Positions 9,800 to 18,180 of a stretch of DNA of 37,500 nt are shown one piece after another. Numbering within the stretch: position 1 is the stretch's first letter; every line of letters starts with the position of its first letter. The notes under the pieces are model-generated. The model saw only the letters and a list, made by a program, of their open reading frames with translations, did not search any database and was not told the origin of the DNA. Source of the DNA: Prorocentrum cordatum (lineage: Eukaryota; Sar; Dinophyceae; Prorocentrales; Prorocentraceae); the NCBI GenBank assembly GCA_963575745.1, contig CAUYUJ010016687.1, positions 170,001 through 207,500 on the forward strand, given 5' to 3'. The position numbers and the translations under genes are program-made.

Positions 9800-9995
9800 G
9801 GGCCCAAACCTCCAACGTCTTCAAACAATCAAGGCGGAAGTGTTTGGAGATTTTCTGCCTCCGGCCCCAGAGGAGGAGAGATCGGCCGGGACGGGCCCCG
9901 GGGGCCAGACCTCCGACGTCTTGCAAAAAAATCAAGGCGGAAACTCTTGGATATGTTCGGCCTTCAGAGGCCCTCAGCGGGCCCCGGGGCCGCCA
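9800..9995 (+). repeat. About 101-bp tandem repeat, 2 copies
   Basis: ACCTCC(A/G)ACGTCTT is at 9808 and 9909, 101 bp apart. Similar flanks accompany it: AATCAAGGCGGAA downstream and CGGCCGGG(G/A)(T/C)GGGCCC upstream. The copies differ at several positions. Confidence 0.75.
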
Positions 9996-10029
9996 AGAAA
10001 CGACTCAAATGAAAAACCTCCCCCACAAG

Positions 10030-10510
10030 AGCCAAAGAGGAGAGGGGGGGGGGGCTTCAAGCCCCCCCCCCCCCCCCCTTTGCACCGAGGGAGGGAGGAG
10101 GGGGAGTTTCCAAAGCCCCCCCCCCACCTTCTTTCAAAGGGGGGGGTGGCTCACCCCAGCTCCATTAAAAGGAAGAAGGGGGGGGGTAGCTTGGAAGCCC
10201 CCCCCCTTTTCCGGCCGCGAAAACAAGGGGGCGGGTGGCTCACCCCAGCTCCATTAAAAGGAAGGAGGGGGGGGGGTAGCTTGGAAGCCCCCCCCTTTTC
10301 CGGCCGCAAAAACAGGGGGGCGCCCCCCCCCCCCCCCCCCTCCCTTTCAAAGGGGGGGGATGGCTCACCCCGGCTCAATTAAAGGGAGGGGGGGGGGGGG
10401 TAGCTTGGAAGGCCCCCCCTCCTTTCCGGACCGCGAAAAAGGGGGGGGGGACTTCCGATGCCCCCCCCCCTTTAGCAAGGAAGGGGGGGGGGGTAGCTTC
10501 AAGCTGGGGC
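10030..10510. repeat. G-run/C-run minisatellite, array 2
   Basis: Units of G runs, TAGCTTGGAAG, C runs, CTTTTCCGGCCGC, and GGCTCACCCCAGCTCCATTA. The word GGCTCACCCC is at 10148, 10237 and 10362 (steps 89 and 125 bp). GGTAGCTTGGAAG/GGTAGCTTCAAG are the reverse complements of words in array 1 (5441-5920), so both arrays belong to one family in opposite orientation. It abuts the 3' end of LINE A. Confidence 0.9.
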
Positions 10511-10548
10511 CCCCCTTCTAGTCTGCCGGGCCCCGCGAGCGCGGTCTA

Positions 10549-11930
10549 TCACGTGTGGCGCGCCCGTAGACCTGCTTGGTGATGTGCCCCATGCCGACGA
10601 GCTCCTGCAGGCCGAAGCCGCTGACCTCGCCGCCCCGCCCGCCCCGCGTCGTCATGGGCAGGGTGGCTGAAGCAAGATGCGCCGCGTCTTCTTGCAGACC
10701 TTGATCGCACGATGCGCCATGACGAGCCGCTGCTTAGCCGCCTTCCACTTCTTCCCTCTCGCTGGGCCTGGGTGGATGCGCCTGATAGCACTGCCGTGCC
10801 GCCGACGTCCCGCGCGATAATCTGCTCCAAGTTGGCGGGCTGTGGGCTGGGTCTTCTGGTGCCTGCGTGTTTGGACTTTCGGGCAGGTTTCCTGGTCGAT
10901 GCTGCAAGCTTTCTCTTGGGGGGGCCCAGGCCGCCAACCTGCGTGTGCCTTCGTCCGCGATCTGCCCCCTGGGATGGCGCCCTCGGCGTCGGCCACCTGC
11001 GTCTTGAGCTCGTCGTGGGGCGCGCTCTTGAGTCCGCGGGCGGCCTCCACCATGTGGTCCAGGCACGGGGCGCCATTGTTCGGAACCACGTCCTGGCTGA
11101 TGTCGCCCACGTGCACCGCGATGCCGACCTCGGGGTGGGCCGTGGCCTGCGCCCTCAGCTCGTTCGCCAGGTAGGCCTGCAGGGCGTAACTGGCGAAGAG
11201 GCATCCTGCGACGATTCTGTTCTCTGGGCGCAGAGTGTCGCCGGCGATGCCGCCCGGGAGGAGCCCGCGCCTCCCGCGGAAAGACCCGGCTACCACGGGC
11301 AGGACACGCAGGGGGGACATCGCCGCGCACCCCAGGCTGCACAGGATGTCGTGCGAGACCTTCTCGACGGCCTTGGTCAGGTCCCAGATGGGGGTGGGGG
11401 GTGCCATCTCTCCGCCAATGGCGCCCTCCGCGCGCGCGATGCTCGCCGAGCGCATTCCGCGACCTTGCGCGAGGTGCCCGTGTTGAAGATGCCTCGCTCA
11501 TCCAGGGTGCGCTGCTCTTTCTGTAGGGCTGGCTTGTGGCATCTTCCCCGCGCGCGGCGCATGCCCTTGAACTGGCCGATGGTCCTGCGCCCCTCTCCCG
11601 TCGGCGCGACGCGCTGCGCCGCCAGCATCTCCTGCTCGTCAGTGGGGAAGACTCCAGCCTCAATGGTGATGTTGAATAAGGTCGTCAGCGGCTCGACATC
11701 GCCCAGCCAGCCCAGGTGGCGCGGGTGGATGCCGGCAGGCATGTCGTAATCTGGGGGGGGGGGGGGGGGGGGCTGCGCACCTCGCGGGCTTGCTGCTCTG
11801 CGCTGAGCAAGCGCTGCCCGTGCTGACGGCCCCCAGCTTCGATCGCCGCAGCGATGGCCGCGCGCAGGGCGGGTGGGACCTGATCGGCTTGGTCTTGCGA
11901 GCGGACGTTCCACGCCCGTGACCACTCAGG
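10549..11930 (-). pseudogene. LINE A reverse transcriptase, catalytic Asp lost
   Basis: In minus-strand order: AGIHPRHLGWLGD, then GEGRRTIGQF (RT motif 1/2 region) in one frame; after a frameshift DLTKAVEKVSHD (motif A, catalytic Asp codon 11381-11383); IVAGCLFASYALQAYL (position of motif B); AVHVGDIS (motif C). The canonical motif C is Y/F-x-D-D; here the first Asp is Gly (GGC, plus-strand GCC at 11105-11107), a one-base change that would abolish polymerisation. A post-RT segment with QLGADYRAG and RRIHPGPARGKKW follows, and the sequence then runs into the minisatellite. No RNase H follows. Confidence 0.7.
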
Positions 11931-11934
11931 CTGG

Positions 11935-13700
11935 TTCTTGGCTGCCAGGACCACAGGGCACGCCGAGCGATCCTGGGTGCGCTCGACTGTCTCGTTGGCG
12001 ATCTTCGACGCACCTTCGCTTGGGCCCTCCGTCCACTTGCGTAGCATTGGCGCTCCGCGCAGGTGGTCGTCGGCGAGCGCGCCGCGCCAGCTCTTGACTT
12101 GGCTGCCGTGCAGCTGCCCGCTGAGCACAAGCCTGCCTGCGTGCTCCGCCACCTTGGCGAACAGCTCGACCCCGCCGAGGACTGTGTAGTGCGCTCTCTG
12201 GGAGCTGGGGTCGCCCCAGCCGCGCTCCCTGGCTGACCTCCGACTTTCACCTGGGGCGCAACCGGGACTGTAGGTTCTTCAGCGAGCTGGCCGCCCGCTG
12301 TCCCCCCGCGCACTGATTTGCATTCGATAGTCCGTGGGCCGACTGCTCGCACTGCTGGAGGTCCAGCTCGTTGCCGAGGTCCGCGACGGGGTCACTCTCT
12401 GCGTCGCTGAGGTTGGTGGCCAGCTCCCTGATCTCATCGTGGATCTTATGCGCGCACTGGCTCGCGCCCTTGGCTGCGCGATCGCTTCTTCCGCCCGTTG
12501 CCTCCGAGCCGTCGGGCGCGCGGGGGCCCCCTCCAGCATCGCCCCCCACGTCTGCGAGCGGGATGGCGCCCACCCCGCCCTGCGCAAGTTCAGCCCCTGC
12601 GCTGGGCATGCGGGGCGCGGGCGTGGTGGGGGCGAGCTGGGTGCTCGAGCCTCTGGCGTTGAAGGTGTCATGGGACGTTTGCGCTGCCCGCAGCTGTGGG
12701 CCCAGCTCTTCGCCGCGGCAGGCGTGCTGGTCGGTCTCGGAGGCGCTCGGGTTGGTGGCGGGCTTCCTGGTCACCATGTGGATCACGTGCGCGCGCTGGC
12801 TCTCGCCCACTGCGGCTGCGCGATCCCCCCCCCCCCCGCCGAGCTGCCCCAAATCGGCGGGGGCGCGGGGGGGCCCGCCAGAGACGCGATCCACTTCTGC
12901 TACCCCACGGGGTGTAGGCGTAGCGGATGCGAGCGGGGCGCTCGAGTCCCTGGCGGCTGCTGCGGCGGCGGGGGCGTCGGCCCAGGGGGGCGGGGCCTCC
13001 CCATTCGGGGGCCGCTCTGGGCAGCGCGGGGCTTCCAGGCATGCGGGGGCCATGCGCAGGCTGTCGCACCCTTCGCAGGCATTGGTCCCGTACTTGCCGA
13101 CGTCGCACTCAACTTGCTGGAGGAGGCCCTGCACCATCTGGCACCAGTCGTCGTGGTCGCCTAAGGCTTGGTAGGCGAGGCCAAACTTGCCCGCGCGCGC
13201 AATCCCCTCTCGGCACCTGGCGATGGCACCTCGCAGGCGCCGCTCTGGGCAGCCGCGTGGCTCCTGGAGCTCGCTCAAGGTGCCCGTGAGCCAGGCCCTG
13301 GACTTGTCGCAGCTGGCCTGCCAGCCGCGCGAGGGCTCTGACTTGGGCGGTCTTGCTGCTGTTCTTGGTGATCCACATCGCGGGCAAGGAGACCTCGTGG
13401 AAGTGGGTGCCCCCCCCCAGCCCCCCGCCTCCGCAGCTGCGTCGTCCTGGAGTCGCGGTCCGCGATGCCCTGGAGATCGGCCCCGGCCGTGTCGATGCAT
13501 TCCGTGTGGGCCCGCCTGGTAGGTCTGGGAGGCCGCGTCCTTGTCCCCTTGGCCGGCCTCTACCAGCTGCTGGCAGGTCTCGTCGGGCCTGCGCTGCGCC
13601 CCCGACCAGTCGGGGGGCCCCTGGCGGGGGCCGACGGAGGCCGAGGTGGGTAGGCGCGCCGAGGCGAGCGGCATCCTTGCCCTGGGCCGCTCGACGCGCC
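11935..13700 (-). pseudogene. LINE A region between endonuclease and RT
   Basis: A single minus-strand frame stays open from 14286 to 12247 (679 codons), but only parts of it are likely to be the original frame. It includes Trp- and Cys-containing segments such as GDHDDWCQMVQGLLQQVE (about 13120-13170), typical of the spacer between EEP and RT. Ala/Pro/Gln-rich low-complexity and repeated segments follow (SSTQLAPTTPAPRMPSAG; two similar blocks with GGRSDRAA and GGGGDRAA). Frame changes occur below 12250. No separate domain can be named. Confidence 0.45.
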
Positions 13701-14290
13701 GGCGGATCTGCATGCGGGCCGCGTCGGGGGTCGGCAGCGCGAAAGACGGATTGGCGACTGTCTGCCTCGTGGCCAGGCCCGCGCGCCTGCCAATCATGAC
13801 GCAGCCCCTGACGCAGCGGGCGCCGCGGCTGCCGCGGCAGGCCGGCTCCTGGGAAATGTGCGCCTGGATGCCTGGCGCGCGGAAGCCCGCGTGCTTGCCG
13901 CGCCCCCTGGGTCCACATTCATGTCGCCTCCCGTGATCCGCGGCAGGTTGTGGCGCGACTGGTGCTCGCGCAGCTTCTAGAGGATGTCGATGTCCGGGCC
14001 GTCGAGCCCCGCGTTGACCTCGCGGTGCACCTAGTGCAGCGCTACCGCGCCCATCCCAGGTAAACGAGCGCACCCGGCGCACGCTCTGCCTGGCCACTGG
14101 ATCTGGCCCTGCTGGCTGTGCCAAAAGTCGGTGTACTTCTCCGCCAGCGAGGCCGAGCCGCCCTGGAAGCCCTTGTTCTTGATGATGGCAGGGGGCGAAT
14201 GCCATAGCCCTGTCCTCGCTCGTCCACGCGCGCCGTATCCCCAAGCATCGCCCTCGCGACTGCTTGTGCTCCTGCGCGAAGAGCATCTGT
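13700..14290 (-). pseudogene. LINE A EEP (apurinic-type) endonuclease, two internal stops
   Basis: EEP endonucleases nick target DNA for target-primed reverse transcription. The minus-strand frame at 14286 begins MLFAQEHK, the QE(H) motif with the catalytic Glu (codon at 14269-14271). In another frame follow GFQGGSASLAEKY, then VHREVNAG, then ITGGDMNVDP with the catalytic Asp and Asn (Asp codon 13923-13925). In that frame there are TAG stops at 14031-14033 and 13977-13979 (plus-strand coordinates of CTA). The C-terminal part continues in the first frame (VMIGRRAGLATRQ, then PRARMPL). Two frameshifts and two stops make it a pseudogene, but the motif set is convincing. Confidence 0.7.
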
Positions 14291-15117
14291 CCTGGATGGG
14301 TGGAAGGATTTCCCGCCTCGTGCGCCAGGGGGCCAGGTTGGCCGTCGCAGCGCTGAGGCGGGCCTGCTGCTGCTCATCCTCGGACGGGCCGCATTCAGAG
14401 GCCGTCTCATCAACTTCCAACGTGCTCCTGCTTCTGCTAAAGGCGCTGCCCCTTGCGCAGCCCCATGCGCTGGCACTGGTCCTGGATCGGCTCTCTTGCT
14501 GTCCTCCGACTTGCATGCCTCGACGATGTCCTCGAAGCCGCTGTCGCCGAGGTCCGTGTCAGCTGGGGTTGGCACCTGCTCGCCATCCTCCTCGTTTTAT
14601 TCGCCCGGACAGAACACCTGGGCGACGCGGCCCGAAGTGAGTTCGGTGCCTGCGCGAAGTCACGCGCAGTCGGACCTCGCAACATGTGTGGCAGCACAAA
14701 CCCACCCCGGGCGTCACATCTGCACCGCTGTTGCGGGGTGCCTCGAGATGCCGCCCCGAGACACGGCCACCGGCACCGCCCCCACTTGGCCGCCGGCCTC
14801 AAGCATTGGAGACCCCGCTGCCCAAGGACTTACGTTCCCGCGCCCCCCACGTCGGGGGACCCCTTCGAGTAACCTCGTCGGGCCTCTGAGGGGTGGCACG
14901 GCGGGCCCGCGCCTACTGTGGCTGGCCGACCACAGGGCAGGAGTTGTCCCCGCAGCCCCGCCGAGCTCTGGTGACGATCGGGCTGCCAACCCGCCTGCTT
15001 TCGTAATCCACGAGAAGTGGTTGGCGAGGAGCTTTGCGAACATTCCCACCACTTAGGGACCTCAGGTACCACGGCTGGGAAACGCTTGGCGTCGCGCTCC
15101 GTCTCGGCCGACGGCGC

Positions 15118-15440
15118 TTAGGCGGCCGCCAGAGGCATGGCTCGCAGCGTAGCCTGGCTGAGGCTGGCTTCCAACTCCGCGATGGTGGCTGTGGCCTGGG
15201 TGATGACGGCCTCGTGGTCCAGTGCAGCCATCTCCAACTCCTCGACCATCTTCTTGGCCTCGAGCATGTCGGACTGCTTGTCTTTGAGCTCGGCTGGCAG
15301 CTGGACTCGCTTCGTCCTGGCATGGTCCAGCTTCGCGCCCAGGGCGCTGACTTCGGCCTGCGGTCCACGGGCTGCGACGCGCTGCTGCTTGAGCTTGGAC
15401 AGGTCGGCCTCGAGCTGGGCCACGTCGATGCAACCCTTGC
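15118..15440 (-). pseudogene. LINE A coiled-coil segment
   Basis: A minus-strand frame of about 100 residues ends at a TAA (plus-strand TTA, 15118-15120). It shows regular hydrophobic spacing typical of a coiled coil: AQLEADLSKLKQQ, AEVSALGAKLDHA, ELKDKQSDMLEAKKMVEELE, TIAELEASLSQA. It directly follows the finger segment after a frameshift. Such finger plus coiled-coil proteins fit an ORF1-like RNA-chaperone or multimerising role. It is not clear whether the original element had one or two ORFs; the TAA here would suit the end of a first ORF. Confidence 0.6.
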
Positions 15441-15444
15441 GCAG

Positions 15445-16081
15445 CGTGGGTGGTCGTCAGCTCGAAGCTGCCGAACTTGCTGTCGAGCACCAGGGCGGCA
15501 GGGTCCACCGCGGGCTCGGTGGTCTGGGAGGCTCCTGGCTCGATGGCGGGGGTCCCGCGGCCGTCCGTTCCGCCACCTCCGCGCTGAAAAGGCGGGTATG
15601 ACTGCGACTTGGCCCTGGCGGAGGATCCGCGCTTGGCCATGGCCTCCTGGTGCGCCTGCCTGGCCTTGCGCACGACAGGGCCTGGGGCGTCACGTCCACA
15701 GAAGCAAATTACACGGTTGGCCCAGAGCCCCTTCTGTCGACAACCTGGGCACCTCCAGTGAGGCTCCGTGGGCCCCAGCAACACCTTCCTGCTCTCAGGC
15801 GCAACTGCAGCATCGCCAGGCGCCAGCAGCACCAGTGTGCGGCTGCATGGCCGCGGCGGCCACGGGTCTCTCGATGTGCTCGCCGTGGTGGCCAGCCAAC
15901 GCCAGGCGAGCGGCCTCCAGGCGCAGGGTGGCCCGCGCTTTGGCCCTCCGCCTCCGCCGCCTGCGGTGCCACGCGGGCGAGCGCAAGCGGCTATGGCGCC
16001 GCCTAGTCGTCTGGGTTGCACCGCCGCCCTGGGCAGGGCTGGCGGCGTCTGGGGTCTTGCAAAATTTGGCCGCCCCAACAA
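15445..16081 (-). pseudogene. LINE A N-terminal zinc-finger segment
   Basis: The minus-strand frame opening at 16081 contains EPHWRCPGC, then WANRVICFCGRDAP, at about 15690-15760. This W-x-C-x2-C...C-x-C-G pattern resembles the RanBP2-like or RNA-binding finger common at the N-terminus of dinoflagellate LINE proteins; the second Cys pair has one residue fewer than the usual C-x2-C. Downstream comes a Gln/Ala/Lys-rich stretch (KARQAHQEAMAK) and a Pro/Gly-rich linker. Near 15440 a one-base indel moves the protein into the frame of the next segment. Probable role: nucleic-acid binding, like ORF1 proteins. Confidence 0.55.
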
Positions 16082-16100
16082 CCCGAGCGCGAAACGCCTG

Positions 16101-16541
16101 AGGGGGATGAGGAGGAGGATGAGGATGAGGATGAGGAGGAGGAGGAGGAGGAGGAGGAGGAGGAGGAGGAGGAGGACGAGGGAGGAGAGGAGGAGGGGAG
16201 GAGAGGAGGAGGAGGAAGGAGGAGGAGGAGGAGGAGGGGGGGAGGGGGGGAGGATATGATGAGGGAAGAAGGAAGGGAGGGAGGGGGAGGGAAGAGGAGA
16301 GAGGGTAGGAGGAGGAGGAGGAGGAAGGTAAGAGGGAGGGAGGGAGGGAGGGAGGGAGGGAGGAAGGAAGAAGGGAGGGAAGGAAAAAGGAATGGAGGGA
16401 AGGAGGGAAAGAGGGAGGAGGAGGTGGAGGAGGAAGAGGAGGAGGATGAGGACCAGGAAGAGGAGGAGGAGGAGGAGGAGGAGGAGGAGGAGGAGGAGGA
16501 GGAGGAGGAGGAGGAGGAAGAGAAGGAGTAGGAGTAGGAGT
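16101..16541 (+). repeat. 440-bp polypurine tract, (GGA)n/(GGGA)n
   Basis: Almost pure purine on the plus strand: GGA repeats, a GGGA block around 16330-16380, further GGA, then GGAGTA at the end. It borders the 5' end of LINE A, which reads away from it on the minus strand. Glu-rich, Arg-rich and Pro-rich frames inside are artefacts. Confidence 0.97.
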
Positions 16542-16827
16542 CAAGCTAGCCAGCTCGAGCGAGTCAAGCATGGCATGCCCAGTCCCACCCGCCCTCCCAC
16601 AACATAAGAAGCAAAGCTGGCACAACTGGGGGCCGAAGTCACACCGGCCAGCCGGTTTGGTACAGCTGATGCGGCCGCGATGGCGGTTGCCGACGGGAAC
16701 TGGCGAGCGCGTGTTGAATGCCGCGCACGCATTGCCAGACGAGTCGAGAATGGCCCGGTACACCGCAGGAAGCCAGAGGTGGCCGGAGGAAGCCCGACGG
16801 TCTGACAGGACACCCCAAAGCATTTTT
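16542..16827. other. No gene seen
   Basis: Unique sequence between the purine tract and the 113-bp direct repeats. Short overlapping frames on both strands, none recognisable. Confidence 0.4.
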
Positions 16828-17203
16828 GTGAAAAAGCATTTGGTTTTTGATGTTTTTATGTTGAAATGCTTGCAAACACACGGTGTTCGGTAGGATTCTG
16901 ACATGAACGCGCGAGTGTGCTCTTTGTTGTATTTTTTGCACAGGATTCGCGGCCTGGGTGCATGACAGAGCATCGCGAGTGCACCGCGCGATGACGTGAA
17001 ATCGCTGGATTTTACAGAATGCTTAAGATTCCTATGATTTTCCTATGATTTCAGCAAAAGAGCCCGGGTGGGACATTTGTTCAATTTTTGGTGAAAAAGC
17101 ATTGGGTCTTTGATGTTTTAATGTTGAAATGCTTGCAAACACACGGTGTTCGGTAGGATTCTGACATGAACGCGCGCGTGTGCTCTTTGTGGTATTTTTT
17201 GCA
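16828..17203 (+). repeat. 113-bp direct repeat pair, 263 bp apart
   Basis: GTGAAAAAGCATT starts at 16828 and 17091. The two 113-bp copies (16828-16940 and 17091-17203) agree through TGTTGAAATGCTTGCAAACA, CACGGTGTTCGGTAGG, ATTCTGACATGAACGCGCG and GTGTGCTCTTTG, with only a few differences. The 150 bp between them is unlike the sequence after the second copy, so this is a repeat pair rather than a longer tandem array. The first copy ends at a polypyrimidine/CAG (TTTTTTGCACAG), a possible splice-acceptor-like site. The sequence is distinctly more AT-rich than its surroundings. Confidence 0.9.
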
Positions 17204-17334
17204 ATGGATTATCGCCGTGGACGACAGGACGTCCATGTCGAGAGGAAAAAATAAGAAACATGTTGATTTTGTATTGTTTTTTACAGGTTAGGATGGGACC
17301 ACCCGGATGCGGCCCCTAATGGCCGGCCTGAGGG

Positions 17335-17500
17335 GGGAGTAGGAGTATATTCTATAAGGAATAAGGATAGGAGTAGGAGTAGGAGTAGGAGTAGGAGTAG
17401 GTAGGAGGAGGAGGAGGAGGAGGAGGAGGAGGAGGAGGAGGAGGAGGAGGAGGAGGGGGAGTAGGAGGAGCAGGAGGCGGAGGAGGAGAGGAAGATTAGA
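17335..17500 (+). repeat. (GTAGGA)n then (GGA)n
   Basis: Begins as GGAGTA/GTAGGA hexamers (about 17336-17400) and becomes uninterrupted GGA to about 17457, then degenerate GGA/GCA to about 17492. Purine-rich strand is plus. Confidence 0.95.
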
Positions 17501-17810
17501 TTCGGCTGCGGACACGGGTGGAGGAGGACGACGACCGCGGCGACTGCGGGGCGGAGCAGCGGAGGGCGGGCCACTTTGTGCCGGCGGCCGGTTCGTCCTC
17601 CGGCGTGGCCTGCTCCTGGCTCGGAGGGGGGGGACTTCGGGCCTCTCGCCCTGGAGGCGTGGCCGTCCGAGAGGGGCCGGAGGGACAGGGCAGGGGTGGG
17701 GGGAGGGGCGCGGGGAGAGGGGATGGGGAGAGGGGGGAGGGGGGGGGAGAGGGTGAGGGAGGGAGAGGGGATGGGGAGAAGGCGAGAGGGGATGGGGAGA
17801 AGGTCGGGGA
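17501..17810 (+). repeat. G-rich purine sequence with GGGGAGA words
   Basis: After a GC-rich stretch to about 17680, the sequence is composed of GGGGAGAGGGGATGGGGAGA-type purine words to 17810, including three GGGGATGGGGAGA copies. Overlapping Pro/Ser-rich minus-strand frames are by-products. Confidence 0.75.
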
Positions 17811-17942
17811 TGGACAGACCTCCCTTTAGTAAGACGTGGTTTAGTGAAAACGACCTCGGGCCCAAACCTAGCGGGCGCAAGCCTGGAAAATAACGGCCGC
17901 GGCAATTCACTAATCGACGTGTCAGGGTAGGAGGTCTGTCCA
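17811..17942. mobile_element. 132-bp foldback (MITE-like) element
   Basis: The left arm (17811-17848) begins TGGACAGACCTCC and ends TTTAGTGAA. The right arm (17906-17942) begins TTCACTAAT and ends GGAGGTCTGTCCA, close to the reverse complement of the left arm including the terminal 13 bases exactly. About 57 bp separate the arms, with no coding potential. No target-site duplication is obvious, since both flanks are purine- or C-rich repeats. It could be a miniature inverted-repeat element or a non-mobile palindrome. Confidence 0.65.
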
Positions 17943-18180
17943 CCCCCGAGAGGGGGGAGGGGGGGGGAGACTAGGTCTAGGACTAGGACGGTGGCCTGCC
18001 TCCGAAGAGGCAGGTCCAAGAAAGGAGGGCAGAGCAAGAGAAGGGGTCGACCGCGCTTTGCGCGAGTCGATCACCCCAGAAAGTAAGGAGCACCGGCGCG
18101 CAAGAAATGCCCCGACAAAATGACAAGACAGGGCTGGAAAGCAATCCTGCTAACAGGGGCTGCTATCCCACTGAATGGCA
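17943..18180. other. No gene seen
   Basis: G-rich to about 17975, then unique sequence leading into the 5' side of LINE B. No feature was recognised. Confidence 0.4.

Larger units (their letters stand above)
10511..16081 (-). mobile_element. LINE A: 5' portion of a dinoflagellate-type non-LTR retroelement, inactive
   Basis: Read on the minus strand from 16081 downward, domains occur in the order W-x-C-x2-C finger, coiled coil, EEP endonuclease, RT fingers, RT palm, then a short post-RT segment. It ends at the G/C minisatellite without an RNase H or terminal Cys module. Each domain is recognisable but they sit in several frames, with stops inside the endonuclease and a mutated RT active site, so the copy is dead. 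Upstream of the finger lies the 16101-16541 purine tract (TCC repeats in the element's sense). Identification is by motif order and residue pattern; no search was run. Confidence 0.75.

Noticed and set aside
10712-11749. 345-codon plus-strand frame
   Set aside because: Antisense to the recognised RT motifs of LINE A.
12334-13174. Plus-strand frames of 267-276 codons
   Set aside because: Antisense to LINE A, where minus-strand motifs are identified.
15795-16973. 392-codon minus-strand frame, Pro/Ser-rich
   Set aside because: Mostly the translated GGA tract at 16.1-16.5 kb.
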